Assembly: GCA_025453675.1 (NCBI GenBank)
Contig: JALOPW010000021.1
Coordinates: forward strand, 1 to 34,360
Direction: 5' to 3'
DNA: 34,360 bases
Source of the DNA: Methanolinea sp.
Lineage (GTDB): Archaea; Halobacteriota; Methanomicrobia; Methanomicrobiales; Methanospirillaceae
Shown here: one piece after another, positions 1 to 8,302 of the stretch
Numbering within the stretch: the stretch's first letter is position 1
Layout: each line of letters opens with the position of its first letter
Notes under the pieces: generated by a model
Databases searched by the model: none
What the model was told of the DNA's origin: nothing
Seen by the model: only the letters and a program-made list of their open reading frames with translations
Program-made: the position numbers and the translations under genes

Positions 1-10
1 TGGCGACCAT
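1..10 (-). CDS. Possible first codons of a gene running off the left edge
   Basis: On the minus strand an ATG at 10-8 opens a frame reading Met-Val-Ala before the window ends. A GGAG sequence lies five bases upstream of it, a normal Shine-Dalgarno spacing, and the frame lies downstream of tfs in the same direction. Only three residues are visible, so the product cannot be named. It could be a chance ATG. Confidence 0.25.
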
Positions 11-82
11 GCGGTCTCCGAATGCAGGTTTGAGAGAGCTCCCGGGGTCAGGGAAATGGAAAGAGGCAGAAAACAGTGTGAA

Positions 83-394
83 TTAATCGTATTCTCTCCA
101 GGTATGGCCGCACTCGACGCAGCGGAAGAAACGGACCTCGCTCTCGTCAGCCGCTCTGAGCTGCCGGAGCCACCAGAATGCGAGATTATGCTCGCACTTG
201 GGGCACTTCGCCGCGATGGTGGGGAGAGTGCGGATCGATCCCTCCTCCTCCACGATGACGATCTCCCTCTCACGCCGTTCTTTTTTGATCAGCATCTGAT
301 CATCCTTGCCGATCTTGCGGATATATCCGCATTTCCGGCATTTCAGCTGACCTGCAGAGGAGATCATCAGGCTCCTGCACTCCGGACAGAACAT
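83..394 (-). CDS. tfs: Transcription factor S (archaeal TFIIS/RPB9-like cleavage factor)
   Basis: TFS rescues backtracked archaeal RNA polymerase by stimulating transcript cleavage. The 103-residue product has the two-zinc-ribbon layout of the family: an N-terminal ribbon (CPEC near residue 3 and CRKCGY near 19-24) and a C-terminal TFIIS-type ribbon (CPKC, then CVECGHTW near the end). Between the C-terminal cysteine pairs lies the acidic AADESE stretch, which holds the Asp-Glu pair that TFS/TFIIS inserts into the polymerase active site, followed by FFRC. The length matches the family. It is divergent from artA with about 125 nt between them; I see no strong Shine-Dalgarno sequence or TATA box there. 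The acidic pair argues for an active cleavage factor rather than a cleavage-dead TFS paralogue. Confidence 0.95.
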   Translation of the reverse strand: MFCPECRSLMISSAGQLKCRKCGYIRKIGKDDQMLIKKERREREIVIVEEEGSIRTLPTIAAKCPKCEHNLAFWWLRQLRAADESEVRFFRCVECGHTWREYD

Positions 395-521
395 AGTGAG
401 GTATTATGCACCACCATTCAAGATTAAGGCTTGGATAGCTGCCGGGTGCAATACCCGGATTACAGCCAGATGAGGCGGGAACAGTCCGCAAACGCACTCT
501 TTTTCTCCCCAGCACTCCAAT

Positions 522-1337
522 ATGAGAGGGATGAAGGAGCTCCTGGTACTCTTCTCCTGCCTCTTCTTCCTGGCATTCCTGGTGCCATGGCGGCTCCGGC
601 ACTACTGTGCGGTCCTCGGATGGACGTGCATCGTGCTCTTCCTCTTTGCAGAGGTTCCCTACTACCTCTCGATCAACAACCTGCTCTATCCTGTCATGGC
701 CCTCCTCTCGGTCCCCTTCCTCGTGATCACCGCAAGGCACCTCCTCGCCCGGGAGACACTGGTCATGCACCTCTCCACCGCTGCTGCCGTGGCGTTCCTC
801 ATGTATGCCCCCTTTGCGTATACGCCTCTCGGTGACTGGCTCATCTCGGTGGTGGTCGGGCAGACCGGGTGGATGCTCCAGGCCTTCGGATATCCCGCTC
901 ACCAGCTTGCCTGGAACATGCTCTCCAGGAACAACTTCCGGGTGGAGATTATCCTGGCCTGCACAGGGATACAGGCAATCGCGATCATGCTCGGGGTGGT
1001 AAGTGCGGTCAGGACCACCACGCGCCAGAAGGTGCTGGCATTCCTGCTGGTAGTCCCGACGATTTACATCCTGAACATCGTCCGGAATACCGCGGTGATC
1101 ATCGCGTACACCGGGCAATGGTTCCCGTTCCTGCCGGAGATCGCCGGGAACGGCGAGTTCGGGTACGAGAGCTTCTTCTGGGCCCACAACATTTTTGCCG
1201 AGTGCCTGGCCCTGCTGCTGCTCATCGGTATTGCCTGGGGCCTCTTCCGCATCATCCCTGACCTGGCAGATTTTGCGACCGGTCTGGTGCAGCTCTATTC
1301 CCGCGATATCAGGAGAGCCGTCGGTAGAGATAGATGA
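522..1337 (+). CDS. artA: Archaeosortase A (protein-sorting transpeptidase)
   Basis: Archaeosortase A is an integral membrane enzyme of the exosortase superfamily. It cleaves PGF-CTERM surface proteins and is linked to their transfer onto an archaeal lipid. The 271-residue product is almost entirely hydrophobic, with about eight predicted membrane segments. It keeps the family catalytic residues: Cys147 in LACTGIQ, Arg188 in NIVRN and His222 in WAHN. The start at 522 lacks a clear Shine-Dalgarno sequence; Met4 (531) is an alternative. No protein in this window ends with a recognisable PGF-CTERM signal, so substrates lie elsewhere. The last 29 bases overlap, tail to tail, the 3' end of a CDP-alcohol phosphatidyltransferase gene, a partner that makes functional sense. 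The family call is strong; the exact subtype rests on motif recognition. Confidence 0.9.
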   Translation: MRGMKELLVLFSCLFFLAFLVPWRLRHYCAVLGWTCIVLFLFAEVPYYLSINNLLYPVMALLSVPFLVITARHLLARETLVMHLSTAAAVAFLMYAPFAYTPLGDWLISVVVGQTGWMLQAFGYPAHQLAWNMLSRNNFRVEIILACTGIQAIAIMLGVVSAVRTTTRQKVLAFLLVVPTIYILNIVRNTAVIIAYTGQWFPFLPEIAGNGEFGYESFFWAHNIFAECLALLLLIGIAWGLFRIIPDLADFATGLVQLYSRDIRRAVGRDR

Positions 1338-1941
1338 TCCTCTGCAGTGCAGAGAGGTTGGTACATACGGCGATGACCAGGACCGAGATCCAGATAAAAC
1401 CGGTCAACCCGCCCAGCAGGAGCACAAGGAACGTCTCAGGGCGGCCGAAGAACCCTACCCCTTCAAGCGGGTCTTCGATCTTCCCGTCCACACGTTCCTG
1501 GTATCCTATCTCCGCATAGACCACCGGCTTGATGAACGTGTTCATGAGAGAACCGGTGATGGCAAAGGCCACCACTGCAAAGTCAGCAAGGGGTGGAAGC
1601 GGGAGTATCCTGGTGAGAATGGCGATGCCGGAGAGGCCGATGCCGAGCAGCACAAGGGCGTCAACATACTTATCCACGATCCAGTCGAAGACCGCACCAA
1701 AACGGGTCTGCCTGTCGGTCTGCCGGGCCACGGCTCCATCCACCAGGTCAAGGATTGCCGAGAGGAGAAGAGCCACGCTCCCGGCCACGAACATCTGCCG
1801 GGAGAAGAGGTAGGCGCACAGCAGGCCAAAGACGAGTGCCAGCAGGGATACCTGATTGGGAGTGGCTCCTATGCGGCAGAAAAACGCTGCCACCGGCTCG
1901 AGGTAGCGCATGAACCTTGGCCGGAGGGCAGTAATATTCAT
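1309..1941 (-). CDS. CDP-alcohol phosphatidyltransferase (archaetidylinositol-phosphate-synthase-like)
   Basis: This membrane enzyme transfers an alcohol head group to a CDP-activated archaeal lipid. The full CDP-alcohol phosphatidyltransferase signature is present: Asp65, Asp68-Gly69, Ala72-Arg73, Gly82, Asp86 and Asp90, in the canonical spacing. About five to six hydrophobic segments surround it. The chosen start (1941, MNITALRP) gives 210 residues and resembles archaetidylinositol phosphate synthases; an in-frame ATG nine codons upstream (1968) is possible but sits outside the conserved part. A TATA-like AATTATTATT lies just upstream of the start on this strand, so the leader would be very short. 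Substrate (inositol phosphate, serine or glycerol phosphate) cannot be fixed from sequence. It converges on and overlaps artA. Confidence 0.85.
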   Translation of the reverse strand: MNITALRPRFMRYLEPVAAFFCRIGATPNQVSLLALVFGLLCAYLFSRQMFVAGSVALLLSAILDLVDGAVARQTDRQTRFGAVFDWIVDKYVDALVLLGIGLSGIAILTRILPLPPLADFAVVAFAITGSLMNTFIKPVVYAEIGYQERVDGKIEDPLEGVGFFGRPETFLVLLLGGLTGFIWISVLVIAVCTNLSALQRIIYLYRRLS

Positions 1942-2064
1942 GCCTAAGTACCACGCCGGGGGGACCAATAATAATTGTCATCACCAGGGGTCGCGTTGAA
2001 CACTGCAGGATACCGATTTTTTAGTGAATTGCGAATCAATTGCTTCCCTGCAGGAGCTAAGAAC

Positions 2065-2073
2065 CTCTATATG
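2065..2073 (+). promoter_or_regulatory. TATA-like box for arfC-sppA
   Basis: CTCTATATG lies about 45 bases before the GTG start of arfC. Archaeal initiation about 26 bases downstream would give a leader of roughly 20 nt containing the GGGAG ribosome site at 2105-2109. Inferred from spacing only. Confidence 0.4.
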
Positions 2074-2114
2074 AGAGCAACACGATATGTCTCTCTCAGG
2101 AGAAGGGAGCAAGA

Positions 2115-2831
2115 GTGCCGGAACCAGAGAGACGACCCCATGTATTGATGATGTCCGAGATCACGGTGGACGGGAAGCTCACACTGAAGAAGGGGGCTTC
2201 GAGCAAGATCCTGATGAAATACATGGATCACGCCACCGAGATCCTCCTCCATCGCACCAGGGCGGCCTGCGATGCCATCATGGTGGGCTCAAACACTATC
2301 AAGATAGACAATTCTTTCCTCACCGTCCGTTACGTGGAGGGAAAGAGCCCGCTCCGGGTCATCCCGAGCAGTATGGCCGACATCCCCCCGGATGCCAATG
2401 TGCTCGGCCCTGATGCCCCGACGGTGGTTGCAGTGGCCGCCCGTGCCCCGGCCGGGAAGGTGGCGGCCATCAGGGACAGGGGAGTACACGTGCTGGTCTC
2501 GGGGGAGGAGCATGTGCACCTTCCCCTCCTCATGCAGCAACTGTACGAGCAGTTCTCGGTCCGGACCATGATGCTCGAAGGGGGCCCCACCCTCAACTGG
2601 CACATGCTGCACCACAGGCTCGTCGATGAGATACGCCTCATCCATCTCCCCTTCATCGTGGGGGGGGCAGATACCCCGTCGCTCGTGGGAGGGATGCATA
2701 TCGAGGATGAAGGCCAGATGATCCGCCTGCTCCTGAAGAACCATTATCTCTGCGGCAGTAACCTGGTGACCGAGTACCAGGTCTGCTACCCCGGAGGAGA
2801 CACAGGGCATGCAGGAGATACCGGACACTGA
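2115..2831 (+). CDS. arfC: 2,5-diamino-6-ribosylamino-4(3H)-pyrimidinone 5'-phosphate reductase
   Basis: This NADPH-type reductase acts early in the archaeal route to riboflavin and the deazaflavin precursor, reducing the ribosyl side chain of the pyrimidine made from GTP. The 238-residue product is a single RibD C-terminal/RIB7-type domain without a deaminase domain, as in archaea and fungi. Visible motifs are SEITVDGKL at the N terminus, the AIMVGSNTI strand-helix, and MLEGGPTLN near residue 155, the nucleotide-binding loop. Translation starts at a GTG with GGGAG five bases upstream. Its last 23 bases overlap sppA, so the two are probably cotranscribed and translationally coupled. The C terminus carries a short Gly/His/Asp-rich tail beyond the family fold. 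Confidence 0.9.
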   Translation: MPEPERRPHVLMMSEITVDGKLTLKKGASSKILMKYMDHATEILLHRTRAACDAIMVGSNTIKIDNSFLTVRYVEGKSPLRVIPSSMADIPPDANVLGPDAPTVVAVAARAPAGKVAAIRDRGVHVLVSGEEHVHLPLLMQQLYEQFSVRTMMLEGGPTLNWHMLHHRLVDEIRLIHLPFIVGGADTPSLVGGMHIEDEGQMIRLLLKNHYLCGSNLVTEYQVCYPGGDTGHAGDTGH

Positions 2832-3582
2832 AAAGAAGATAATCCGCCGTAACCAGGCGCTCCTCCTGCTCCTGCTGGCAGGCCTGGTCCTCTGTGCGGC
2901 GGCCGTCTATTTTGTGTTCTCCACCTATTCCCGGGATCTCGGCATATCGGTGGTGAGGGTGGAGGGGATGATCGTCACCGGGAACGCCCGGGGAGACGGG
3001 TACGTGGGTTCCGAGTATGTGGGCCGCATGATCAGGGAGGCTGCCGACGATCCCATCATCGATGCCATCGTACTGCGGGTGAACAGCCCTGGGGGAACCC
3101 CTGCAGGTGCGCAGGAGATCATCGGGGACATCCGCTATGCCAGGGACCGTAAACCGGTGGTGACATCCATGGGGGATATGGCCACCTCTGCAGCATACTA
3201 TATAAGCGCCTATACTGACCGCATCTACGCCAACCCGGACACGCTCACAGGAGGAATCGGGACATCATGGACATTTTTCGACATCTCGGGGTGGCTGGAG
3301 GATAAGAACCTGAGCATCCTGGTCATCAAGTCGGGAAGCATGAAGGATATGGGCTCGGATCACCGTCCCCTGACCCCTGAAGAACAGTTGTATGCACAGG
3401 CAATAGTGGATTGGAGCAATGAACGGCTTATTTCCGATATACTGTCTGAAAGGAGGGTGAACCGCAGCGATATCAACGATGCCAGGGTGATCAGGGGCGA
3501 ACAGGCCCTGGAGATGGGCCTGGTGGACGAGATCGGGAACCTGAATGATGCCATCGCCGGGGCCAGGCAGCTGGCAGGATAA
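2809..3582 (+). CDS. sppA: Signal peptide peptidase SppA (S49 family, 36K type)
   Basis: SppA is a membrane-anchored serine protease that degrades cleaved signal peptides on the outer face of the membrane. The 257-residue product has one N-terminal membrane anchor (about residues 17-38), then an S49 domain with VNSPGGTP near 92. The Ser-Lys dyad is visible: Ser127 in MATSAAYY and Lys179 in SGSMKDMG, 52 residues apart as in the short bacterial SppA enzymes. The ATG lies eight bases after a strong GGAGGAG and within the end of arfC. The family is expected in a cell with secreted proteins such as the CotH-like protein encoded here. Confidence 0.93.
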   Translation: MQEIPDTEKKIIRRNQALLLLLLAGLVLCAAAVYFVFSTYSRDLGISVVRVEGMIVTGNARGDGYVGSEYVGRMIREAADDPIIDAIVLRVNSPGGTPAGAQEIIGDIRYARDRKPVVTSMGDMATSAAYYISAYTDRIYANPDTLTGGIGTSWTFFDISGWLEDKNLSILVIKSGSMKDMGSDHRPLTPEEQLYAQAIVDWSNERLISDILSERRVNRSDINDARVIRGEQALEMGLVDEIGNLNDAIAGARQLAG

Positions 3583-3627
3583 CCTGACCCGGGAGCCAAC
3601 CTGCGCACGCAATCGTCTCCCCGGGAC

Positions 3628-4896
3628 TCAGATCATATCCCTGGGATCCGCCTTCATGAACTCCCTGCACACCGTCGTGGCATACTGCCCCGGTGAAAGC
3701 GAGAAGGAGAGCGTTACATCCGGTCCCTCGATGGCACTCCGGATGTCTGTCTCGAGAGAGACTGCCCGGAGGGCACCGTCATACCGTGTTCTCACCAGCG
3801 ATGAGGCCCGGGAGAACGACTCCGGGACAATACCATGGGCTGCCAGGAGTGAGGAGACAGTATGATCGTCCTCTCCCGTTTCGCGGAATTCCCTGCTGCC
3901 AGGCATCATGATCGCCACCCGGCAACGCCCCCGCGAAACCTGCATCAGGGCCGCACCCTTGTTTGCTGCGGTGACCAGGTCTTCCCTGCCATTCCCGAAG
4001 AGGAGCCGGTCACCGGGTTCCGGGAGGTGGAATCCTGGCCCTCTCTCCATCCTTGCAGAGAGCGCCATGTTGAAGAGGTATGACTGGAAAGCGCTTACGA
4101 ACATGGAGAGGAGCCTTGGGGGCAGCGAGAGGAGTGCACCCTGGTGATCTCCCGGGTGAGAGACCAGGTGGTGGAGCATGGCCCTTTCATAGGTGAGGGG
4201 CACAGGGAGGGACCGGAGTGCCGCGAGGGGGTTCTTCTCTTCTGCGTACGTATTCCTGGCCGCTTGGACCTCCTCCGGTTCATCCGGGCAGGCCGCGCCC
4301 ACGTAGCAGTCCACCGCGCGCTCGTACTCCCCTTTCAGGATCTGCTCCCCCACCAGGTGAGTGATGGGCCGGATCACCCCGAACCTCTGGATCCCGAAGT
4401 AGTTCGGCAGTCCCTGGTGGCAGGTCTCTGAAACAGCCGTGACCTCTGACAGGAGATCGGGAGACGCGGTATCCCTGATAGTGATGGAGAAATGGTTGGC
4501 CTGGTGGGCACCGAGGGCCAGGGGCTCATGTGCTCTCCCTACGGGAACGATCTCCAGATCCTTGAGCCGGATGCGGGCCAGGTCCTCCTCATTGATGCCG
4601 TAGATTGAGATGAGCTGGGTAGTGACCGCATGCTTGTCCTTGGTCCCGGTCCATCCGATGCGCCGGTGGGAGAGAGAGAGCTGTTTTGCGATCTCCCTGA
4701 CCGCCCGCTGCAGCTCCCAGTCTTTCTTGGTGAGCCGGCATATGAGGTAAGGCCCCTCGGTCCCCGGCTGGATAGAGACCTCGTCTACGACAAAATCTTC
4801 CGCACACACCCGCAACCTGCCGCGGATGCCAGGGGTATCGCTGGCATACCAGCGCATGCCGAGGGTATGTTCCAGGGCGTAGGGGCTCACTCTCAT
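3628..4896 (-). CDS. truD: tRNA pseudouridine(13) synthase TruD
   Basis: TruD converts uridine to pseudouridine at position 13 of tRNA. The 422-residue product has the TruD hallmark TGTKDKHAVTTQ, with catalytic Asp87, followed by the NYFGIQRFG motif around residue 190 and the SYLFN motif near 268. The central TRUD insertion domain is large, as in archaeal and eukaryotic members. The gene follows pth2 on the same strand with a gap of 44 bases, so the two probably form a translation-related operon. It converges on sppA with a short gap. No clear Shine-Dalgarno precedes the ATG at 4896. Confidence 0.95.
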   Translation of the reverse strand: MRVSPYALEHTLGMRWYASDTPGIRGRLRVCAEDFVVDEVSIQPGTEGPYLICRLTKKDWELQRAVREIAKQLSLSHRRIGWTGTKDKHAVTTQLISIYGINEEDLARIRLKDLEIVPVGRAHEPLALGAHQANHFSITIRDTASPDLLSEVTAVSETCHQGLPNYFGIQRFGVIRPITHLVGEQILKGEYERAVDCYVGAACPDEPEEVQAARNTYAEEKNPLAALRSLPVPLTYERAMLHHLVSHPGDHQGALLSLPPRLLSMFVSAFQSYLFNMALSARMERGPGFHLPEPGDRLLFGNGREDLVTAANKGAALMQVSRGRCRVAIMMPGSREFRETGEDDHTVSSLLAAHGIVPESFSRASSLVRTRYDGALRAVSLETDIRSAIEGPDVTLSFSLSPGQYATTVCREFMKADPRDMI

Positions 4897-4940
4897 ACAA
4901 TCACATCGTGCAAATTGGGATGAACAGGGGAAAAATCACT

Positions 4941-5303
4941 CTAGAGCAGGGAGAGGGAACTGGTGATACGGTCAAGCTCCTCGCTCTTCGCAGGCCCGAT
5001 GCCGAGGGCGGTCACCGTGCCCGGGGGGACCTCGGTGAGCCCTGCATCCTGCACGAGGCCCGTGGAGAGGCCGGCATGCTCGGCCAGGGTCTTCAGTTCC
5101 AGGAGCACCCTCTCTGAAGGTACTTTCAGGACCACCTTCTTCTGGCCTTCCTGCAGCCATTTCTTTCTGGTGGAGGCATCCGCCCTCTCATATGCGATCA
5201 CGGCCGCATGGGCAACCTGCGCACAGGTCTTCCCGCAGCTCATCTTGATGTCGCTTCTCACCACGAGGCACTGTTTCCATTCAAACCGGGGTTCTCTCTC
5301 CAT
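4941..5303 (-). CDS. pth2: Peptidyl-tRNA hydrolase, archaeal/eukaryotic type (Pth2)
   Basis: Pth2 frees tRNAs from prematurely released peptidyl-tRNA. The start at 5303 (MEREPRFEWKQ) gives 120 residues, the usual length. The frame stays open a further 33 codons upstream, but that stretch is low-complexity Pro/Ser/Arg-rich and reads through repeat locus A, so I reject it. Motifs are CLVVRSDIKMSCGKTCAQ, the AHAAVIAYERA helix, VVLKVPSE, and QDAGLTEVPPGTVTALGIGP with the Asp-Ala-Gly...Thr...Gly-Pro signature. It is first in a likely operon with truD. Confidence 0.95.
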   Translation of the reverse strand: MEREPRFEWKQCLVVRSDIKMSCGKTCAQVAHAAVIAYERADASTRKKWLQEGQKKVVLKVPSERVLLELKTLAEHAGLSTGLVQDAGLTEVPPGTVTALGIGPAKSEELDRITSSLSLL

Positions 5304-5339
5304 CTGTGATGGAGTATTCGCCTGCAGAGGAGAAAATAG

Positions 5340-5907
5340 GTGTGAATGGGGGGAACGCGGCGAGGGCTCGGGTCTCTTTCCCCCGCGAGGGCTCGTGCCC
5401 ATCAGCCCCGGGGCAACCTGTCGGTCGCCTCATTCTCTGTTTTCTTCAGCGGGCGGGGGAGAATCCCCCTCCCCCGCCCCTCCCCCAGCTCTGCGATGGT
5501 CCCCCGGCAGGGTTGATCCTGATCTCTGAAAGAATAGGAAGAATTTCCCTCCGGCTCTTACCCCTGCGTACCCCATGCACGACAGGGCCCGCAGCCTCCT
5601 CATCCTACCAGCACTCGGGCTATCGCATTTTGGGGATGCCACAGTGGCGGGGGCTTCAGCCCCCAGGAGCGTCATCGTGAAGGAGTGCGGTTCTTATTAG
5701 ACCGGAGGGGGTTGCACCCCCGACCCTCCGGGTCCCCGAGCGAGGCGCTCTTTCAGACCTCCCCTGCACACGATAGGTCCCCGGCAGAGTTTTCGGGGAA
5801 AGAATCAGTCATGACTTTTCCCCAGCACTCGGGCCCTATCGCATTTTGGGGATGCCACAGTGGCGGGGGCTTCAGCCCCGCGGAGGGTCATCTTGTGATG
5901 AGTGCGG
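5340..5907. repeat. Repeat locus A: two core copies of a dispersed noncoding repeat
   Basis: The roughly 730-base gap between pth2 and the reductase gene contains no convincing gene. Two copies of an ~85-base core, at 5608-5690 and 5822-5907, begin CCAGCACTCGGGC, share GGGGATGCCACAGTGGCGG and end GAGTGCGG; their starts are 214 bases apart. Between and before them are G/C-rich hairpins, for example a G-run/C-run hairpin around 5449-5476 and GGGGGT-TGC-ACCCCC near 5706-5720. A further module (5348-5429, with GCGAGGGCTC and CAACCTGTCGGTCGC) has a counterpart at locus C. Similar cores occur at 15331 and 32298. Confidence 0.75.
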
Positions 5908-6036
5908 TCGTCTCCAAATAAAAAATTTGATCAGGACTCTCACGTTTCCGGTGAATGAAATACCCCGGGGGAACAGATCCGGAATTACAATGACCTCATA
6001 TCTTCATGCCGCTCCGGGACAAGATCGTAATCAGGA

Positions 6037-7206
6037 ATGATCAGGCCCTATGATGTGGTGGTGGTGGGCGGAGGCCCGGCCGGGAGCACCTGTGCACGCC
6101 TGTGTGCGGAGGAGGGACTGTCAGTCTGCCTGGTCGAGGAGCATGGGGCTGCCGGAGTCCCTGTCCAGTGTGCCGGGCTTCTCTCCATGAGTGCATTCAG
6201 GGAGTGCGAGGTCTCTTCCGGGAGTATCATTTCGACCGTCCGAGGCGCCCGTGTGGTCTCAAGCCTCGGGCCGGTTCTCGAGTTCGATGCCGGAGTCCCG
6301 AAAGCCCACGTGGTGGACCGTGCCCGGCTGGACCGGGAGATGCTCGATCGGGCTGCCCGGGCAGGAACTGAGATACGGATGAAGACCTCCTTTGTCACCA
6401 GGGGGGACCACTGTATCGTCACCAGGGGGGTGAATGGGAGAGAAGAGATCCCGTTCAAGGTCCTGGTTGCCGCCGACGGGGCCCGGAGCCGGGTGGCCAG
6501 GGTGATGGGGATGCCCCGGCCACCGGTCTTCCTCGCCGGCCTCCAGGCAGACATCCTGCATACGATGGATCAGTCAAGAGTGGAGATCCACCCGGATGCC
6601 TCTCCTGAATTCTTTGGCTGGGCCATTCCCATCGGTTCGGGGAGGGCCAGGGTCGGGCTGGCGGGGAGAACAGGGGTGGGGGATCTTTTTCTCCGGTTCC
6701 TCTCCCGGTTTGGTGAGGGTGCGCATCAGGCGCAGGTCCACCTGGTCAGCGGGACCATCCCCCTCGGCACCATGACCCGGACATATGGCAACCGGACGCT
6801 CTTTGTCGGTGATGCCGCGGGGATGGCCAAGCCTACTTCTGGAGGCGGCGTGTATACCGGTGTGAGGGCTGCCCGCCATGCTGCAAGGGTGATTGGGAAG
6901 GCAGTTGCCGAAGGGGATTCAAGCGACAGGATACTCTCCAGGTATGAGCATGCCTGGAAGAGCGACTTTGGACGGGAACTTGACCTGGGCATGCGGCTTT
7001 TTCGCATGAGGCATGGATTCTCTCCGGGAGACATATCAAGACTGATATCCGGCCTTGGTGATCCAGCCATTCTCGATGATATCATAACCCTGGGGGATAT
7101 GGACCGTCCACACAGGCTGGTCCACCGGCTTCTTACCCGCCCGTCGCTCTATCCCCTTCTTGGCATACTCATCCGGTCTGGAGTACGTCAAATTTACAAA
7201 GAGTAA
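6037..7206 (+). CDS. Geranylgeranyl reductase family flavoprotein
   Basis: Members of this family use FAD to saturate isoprenoid chains, notably those of archaeal membrane ether lipids. The 389-residue product opens with a Rossmann FAD site ([11 protein letters not shown], residues 7-17), has the family's CAGLLS region near 45, a second FAD motif ([15 protein letters not shown] near 145) and the [18 protein letters not shown] region near 257-275, which binds FAD pyrophosphate. [10 protein letters not shown] takes the place of the substrate-side YxWxFPxG motif. It is probably a digeranylgeranylglycerophospholipid reductase or a close relative; chain specificity cannot be read from sequence. 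It is 58 bases upstream of cbiM on the same strand but is not obviously part of that operon. Confidence 0.85.
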   Translation: MIRPYDVVVVGGGPAGSTCARLCAEEGLSVCLVEEHGAAGVPVQCAGLLSMSAFRECEVSSGSIISTVRGARVVSSLGPVLEFDAGVPKAHVVDRARLDREMLDRAARAGTEIRMKTSFVTRGDHCIVTRGVNGREEIPFKVLVAADGARSRVARVMGMPRPPVFLAGLQADILHTMDQSRVEIHPDASPEFFGWAIPIGSGRARVGLAGRTGVGDLFLRFLSRFGEGAHQAQVHLVSGTIPLGTMTRTYGNRTLFVGDAAGMAKPTSGGGVYTGVRAARHAARVIGKAVAEGDSSDRILSRYEHAWKSDFGRELDLGMRLFRMRHGFSPGDISRLISGLGDPAILDDIITLGDMDRPHRLVHRLLTRPSLYPLLGILIRSGVRQIYKE

Positions 7207-7223
7207 CATTTTTCAACTATTCG

Positions 7224-7252
7224 TTAATACTTCTATTCAGAACAGTAATACT
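7224..7252 (+). promoter_or_regulatory. Paired 8-bp direct repeats upstream of cbiM
   Basis: TTAATACT at 7224-7231 and GTAATACT at 7245-7252 differ at one base and start 21 bases apart, two helical turns, just before the AGGTGA ribosome site (about 7254-7259). The position suits a promoter element and regulator-binding sites for the metal-uptake operon. Function is inferred; no known operator is matched. Confidence 0.3.
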
Positions 7253-7264
7253 CAGGTGAATTTC

Positions 7265-7903
7265 ATGCACATTCCCGATGCATTTATCCCGCTTCCCCAG
7301 GCAGCAGTGTATTGGATCATTGCCCTGATTTTTATTGCACTGTCCCTGCGCTGGGCCAGAAACGAGATGAGGGACGAAAAAGTGCCCCTTGTGGCCGTAC
7401 TGGCAGCGGGTATTTTTGCCATCCAGGCGGTGAACGTGCCAATCCCCTGGGGGACCAGCGGGCATATGGCGGGAGCGGCACTGGCAGCCATAGTTCTTGG
7501 ATCCCCATTTGCCGCTGTCTTTGTGCTCACCCTGGTGCTCATCGTCCAGGGGGTAATCTTCGGCGACGGGGGAATCACCGTGATGGGTGCCAACATCATC
7601 AACATGGGTGTGGTTGCAGGTTTCGTGGGATATTACAGCTTCCAGGGGCTGAATGCAGCGATAAAAAATCCCTATCCCGCGGCATTCATCGCCGGGTGGC
7701 TCTCACTCTTCGTAGCGGCCCTGGTTACCGCGGTGGAGATGGCAGTTGCCGGCACTTTTCCGCTGGAACTTGGTCTTATCTCCATGGGTCTCTATCACGC
7801 GGTCATCGGCGTGATCGAGGGGGGTATCACCGCGGTTGCCCTCTACCTCATCTACACCGCCAGGCCTGATCTCCTCCCCCAACCCCGGGGGGTGAGCGGC
7901 TGA
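7265..7903 (+). CDS. cbiM: Cobalt/nickel ECF transporter substrate-binding membrane protein (CbiM/NikM)
   Basis: CbiM is the metal-specific S component of the cobalt/nickel energy-coupling-factor importer. I choose the ATG at 7265, preceded by AGGTGA, because it gives the diagnostic N terminus MHIPDAFIP, whose second-position His is a metal ligand in this family. The frame extends 35 codons upstream, but into the previous gene. The 212-residue product has about six membrane segments, including conserved [13 protein letters not shown] and the [13 protein letters not shown] stretch. Its stop overlaps the start of the next gene (TGATG), indicating translational coupling. Co versus Ni cannot be resolved; methanogens need both. 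Confidence 0.93.
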   Translation: MHIPDAFIPLPQAAVYWIIALIFIALSLRWARNEMRDEKVPLVAVLAAGIFAIQAVNVPIPWGTSGHMAGAALAAIVLGSPFAAVFVLTLVLIVQGVIFGDGGITVMGANIINMGVVAGFVGYYSFQGLNAAIKNPYPAAFIAGWLSLFVAALVTAVEMAVAGTFPLELGLISMGLYHAVIGVIEGGITAVALYLIYTARPDLLPQPRGVSG

Positions 7904-8250
7904 TGGACACGAAGAACCTTCTCTATTTCGGGGTTATCATCGCTCTGGTCATCGCGGTAGCCGCCCCGTTTATCGCCTCCAGCAATCCCGATGGCCTGGA
8001 GAGTGCCTTCTTCGGTATTTTCGGTGCAAAAGAGATCCAGGGATCGGAGCTCGACGAAGATGCAGCAGGGGCCGCGGAGGAGCAGGTTCAGGAGATCACT
8101 GGCAACACCTTCTCATTTGCATCCCCATTCCCTGACTATGGTATTGAAGGCCTTGAAAAAGCCGGTGAGGCGCTGGCCATCGTCATTGGCACCCTGCTGG
8201 TGCTGGCGGTTGCCCTGGGGCTGGGGCGGGTCCTCTCCCGTTCCGAATGA
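7903..8250 (+). CDS. PDGLE-domain CbiN-like component of the cobalt/nickel transporter
   Basis: This 115-residue protein has two membrane helices flanking an extracytoplasmic loop: residues 5-25 and about 88-108. Just after the first helix it reads SSNPDGLESAFFG, the PDGLE signature found in NikN/CbiN-type accessory subunits of metal ECF transporters. The loop is acidic (ELDEDAAGAAEEQ). Such small subunits associate with CbiM/NikM and help metal loading. It overlaps cbiM by one base and precedes cbiO. Confidence 0.88.
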   Translation: MDTKNLLYFGVIIALVIAVAAPFIASSNPDGLESAFFGIFGAKEIQGSELDEDAAGAAEEQVQEITGNTFSFASPFPDYGIEGLEKAGEALAIVIGTLLVLAVALGLGRVLSRSE

Positions 8251-8302
8251 AAGAATACCTCTATTATTTTTCACATCCTAACGGATGCCGGATACATACT
8301 CC

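Noticed and set aside
5304-5402. N-terminal extension of Pth2
   Set aside because: The extra 33 codons are low-complexity and encoded by repeat DNA; the family length is reached from 5303.
5340-5907. CRISPR array at the repeat loci
   Set aside because: Units are about 0.21 kb with conserved, not unique, spacers and no short identical repeats; no cas genes in the window.
7207-7264. Cobalamin or metal riboswitch before cbiM
   Set aside because: Only 58 bases separate the genes, too short for a cobalamin riboswitch, and no conserved core was seen.
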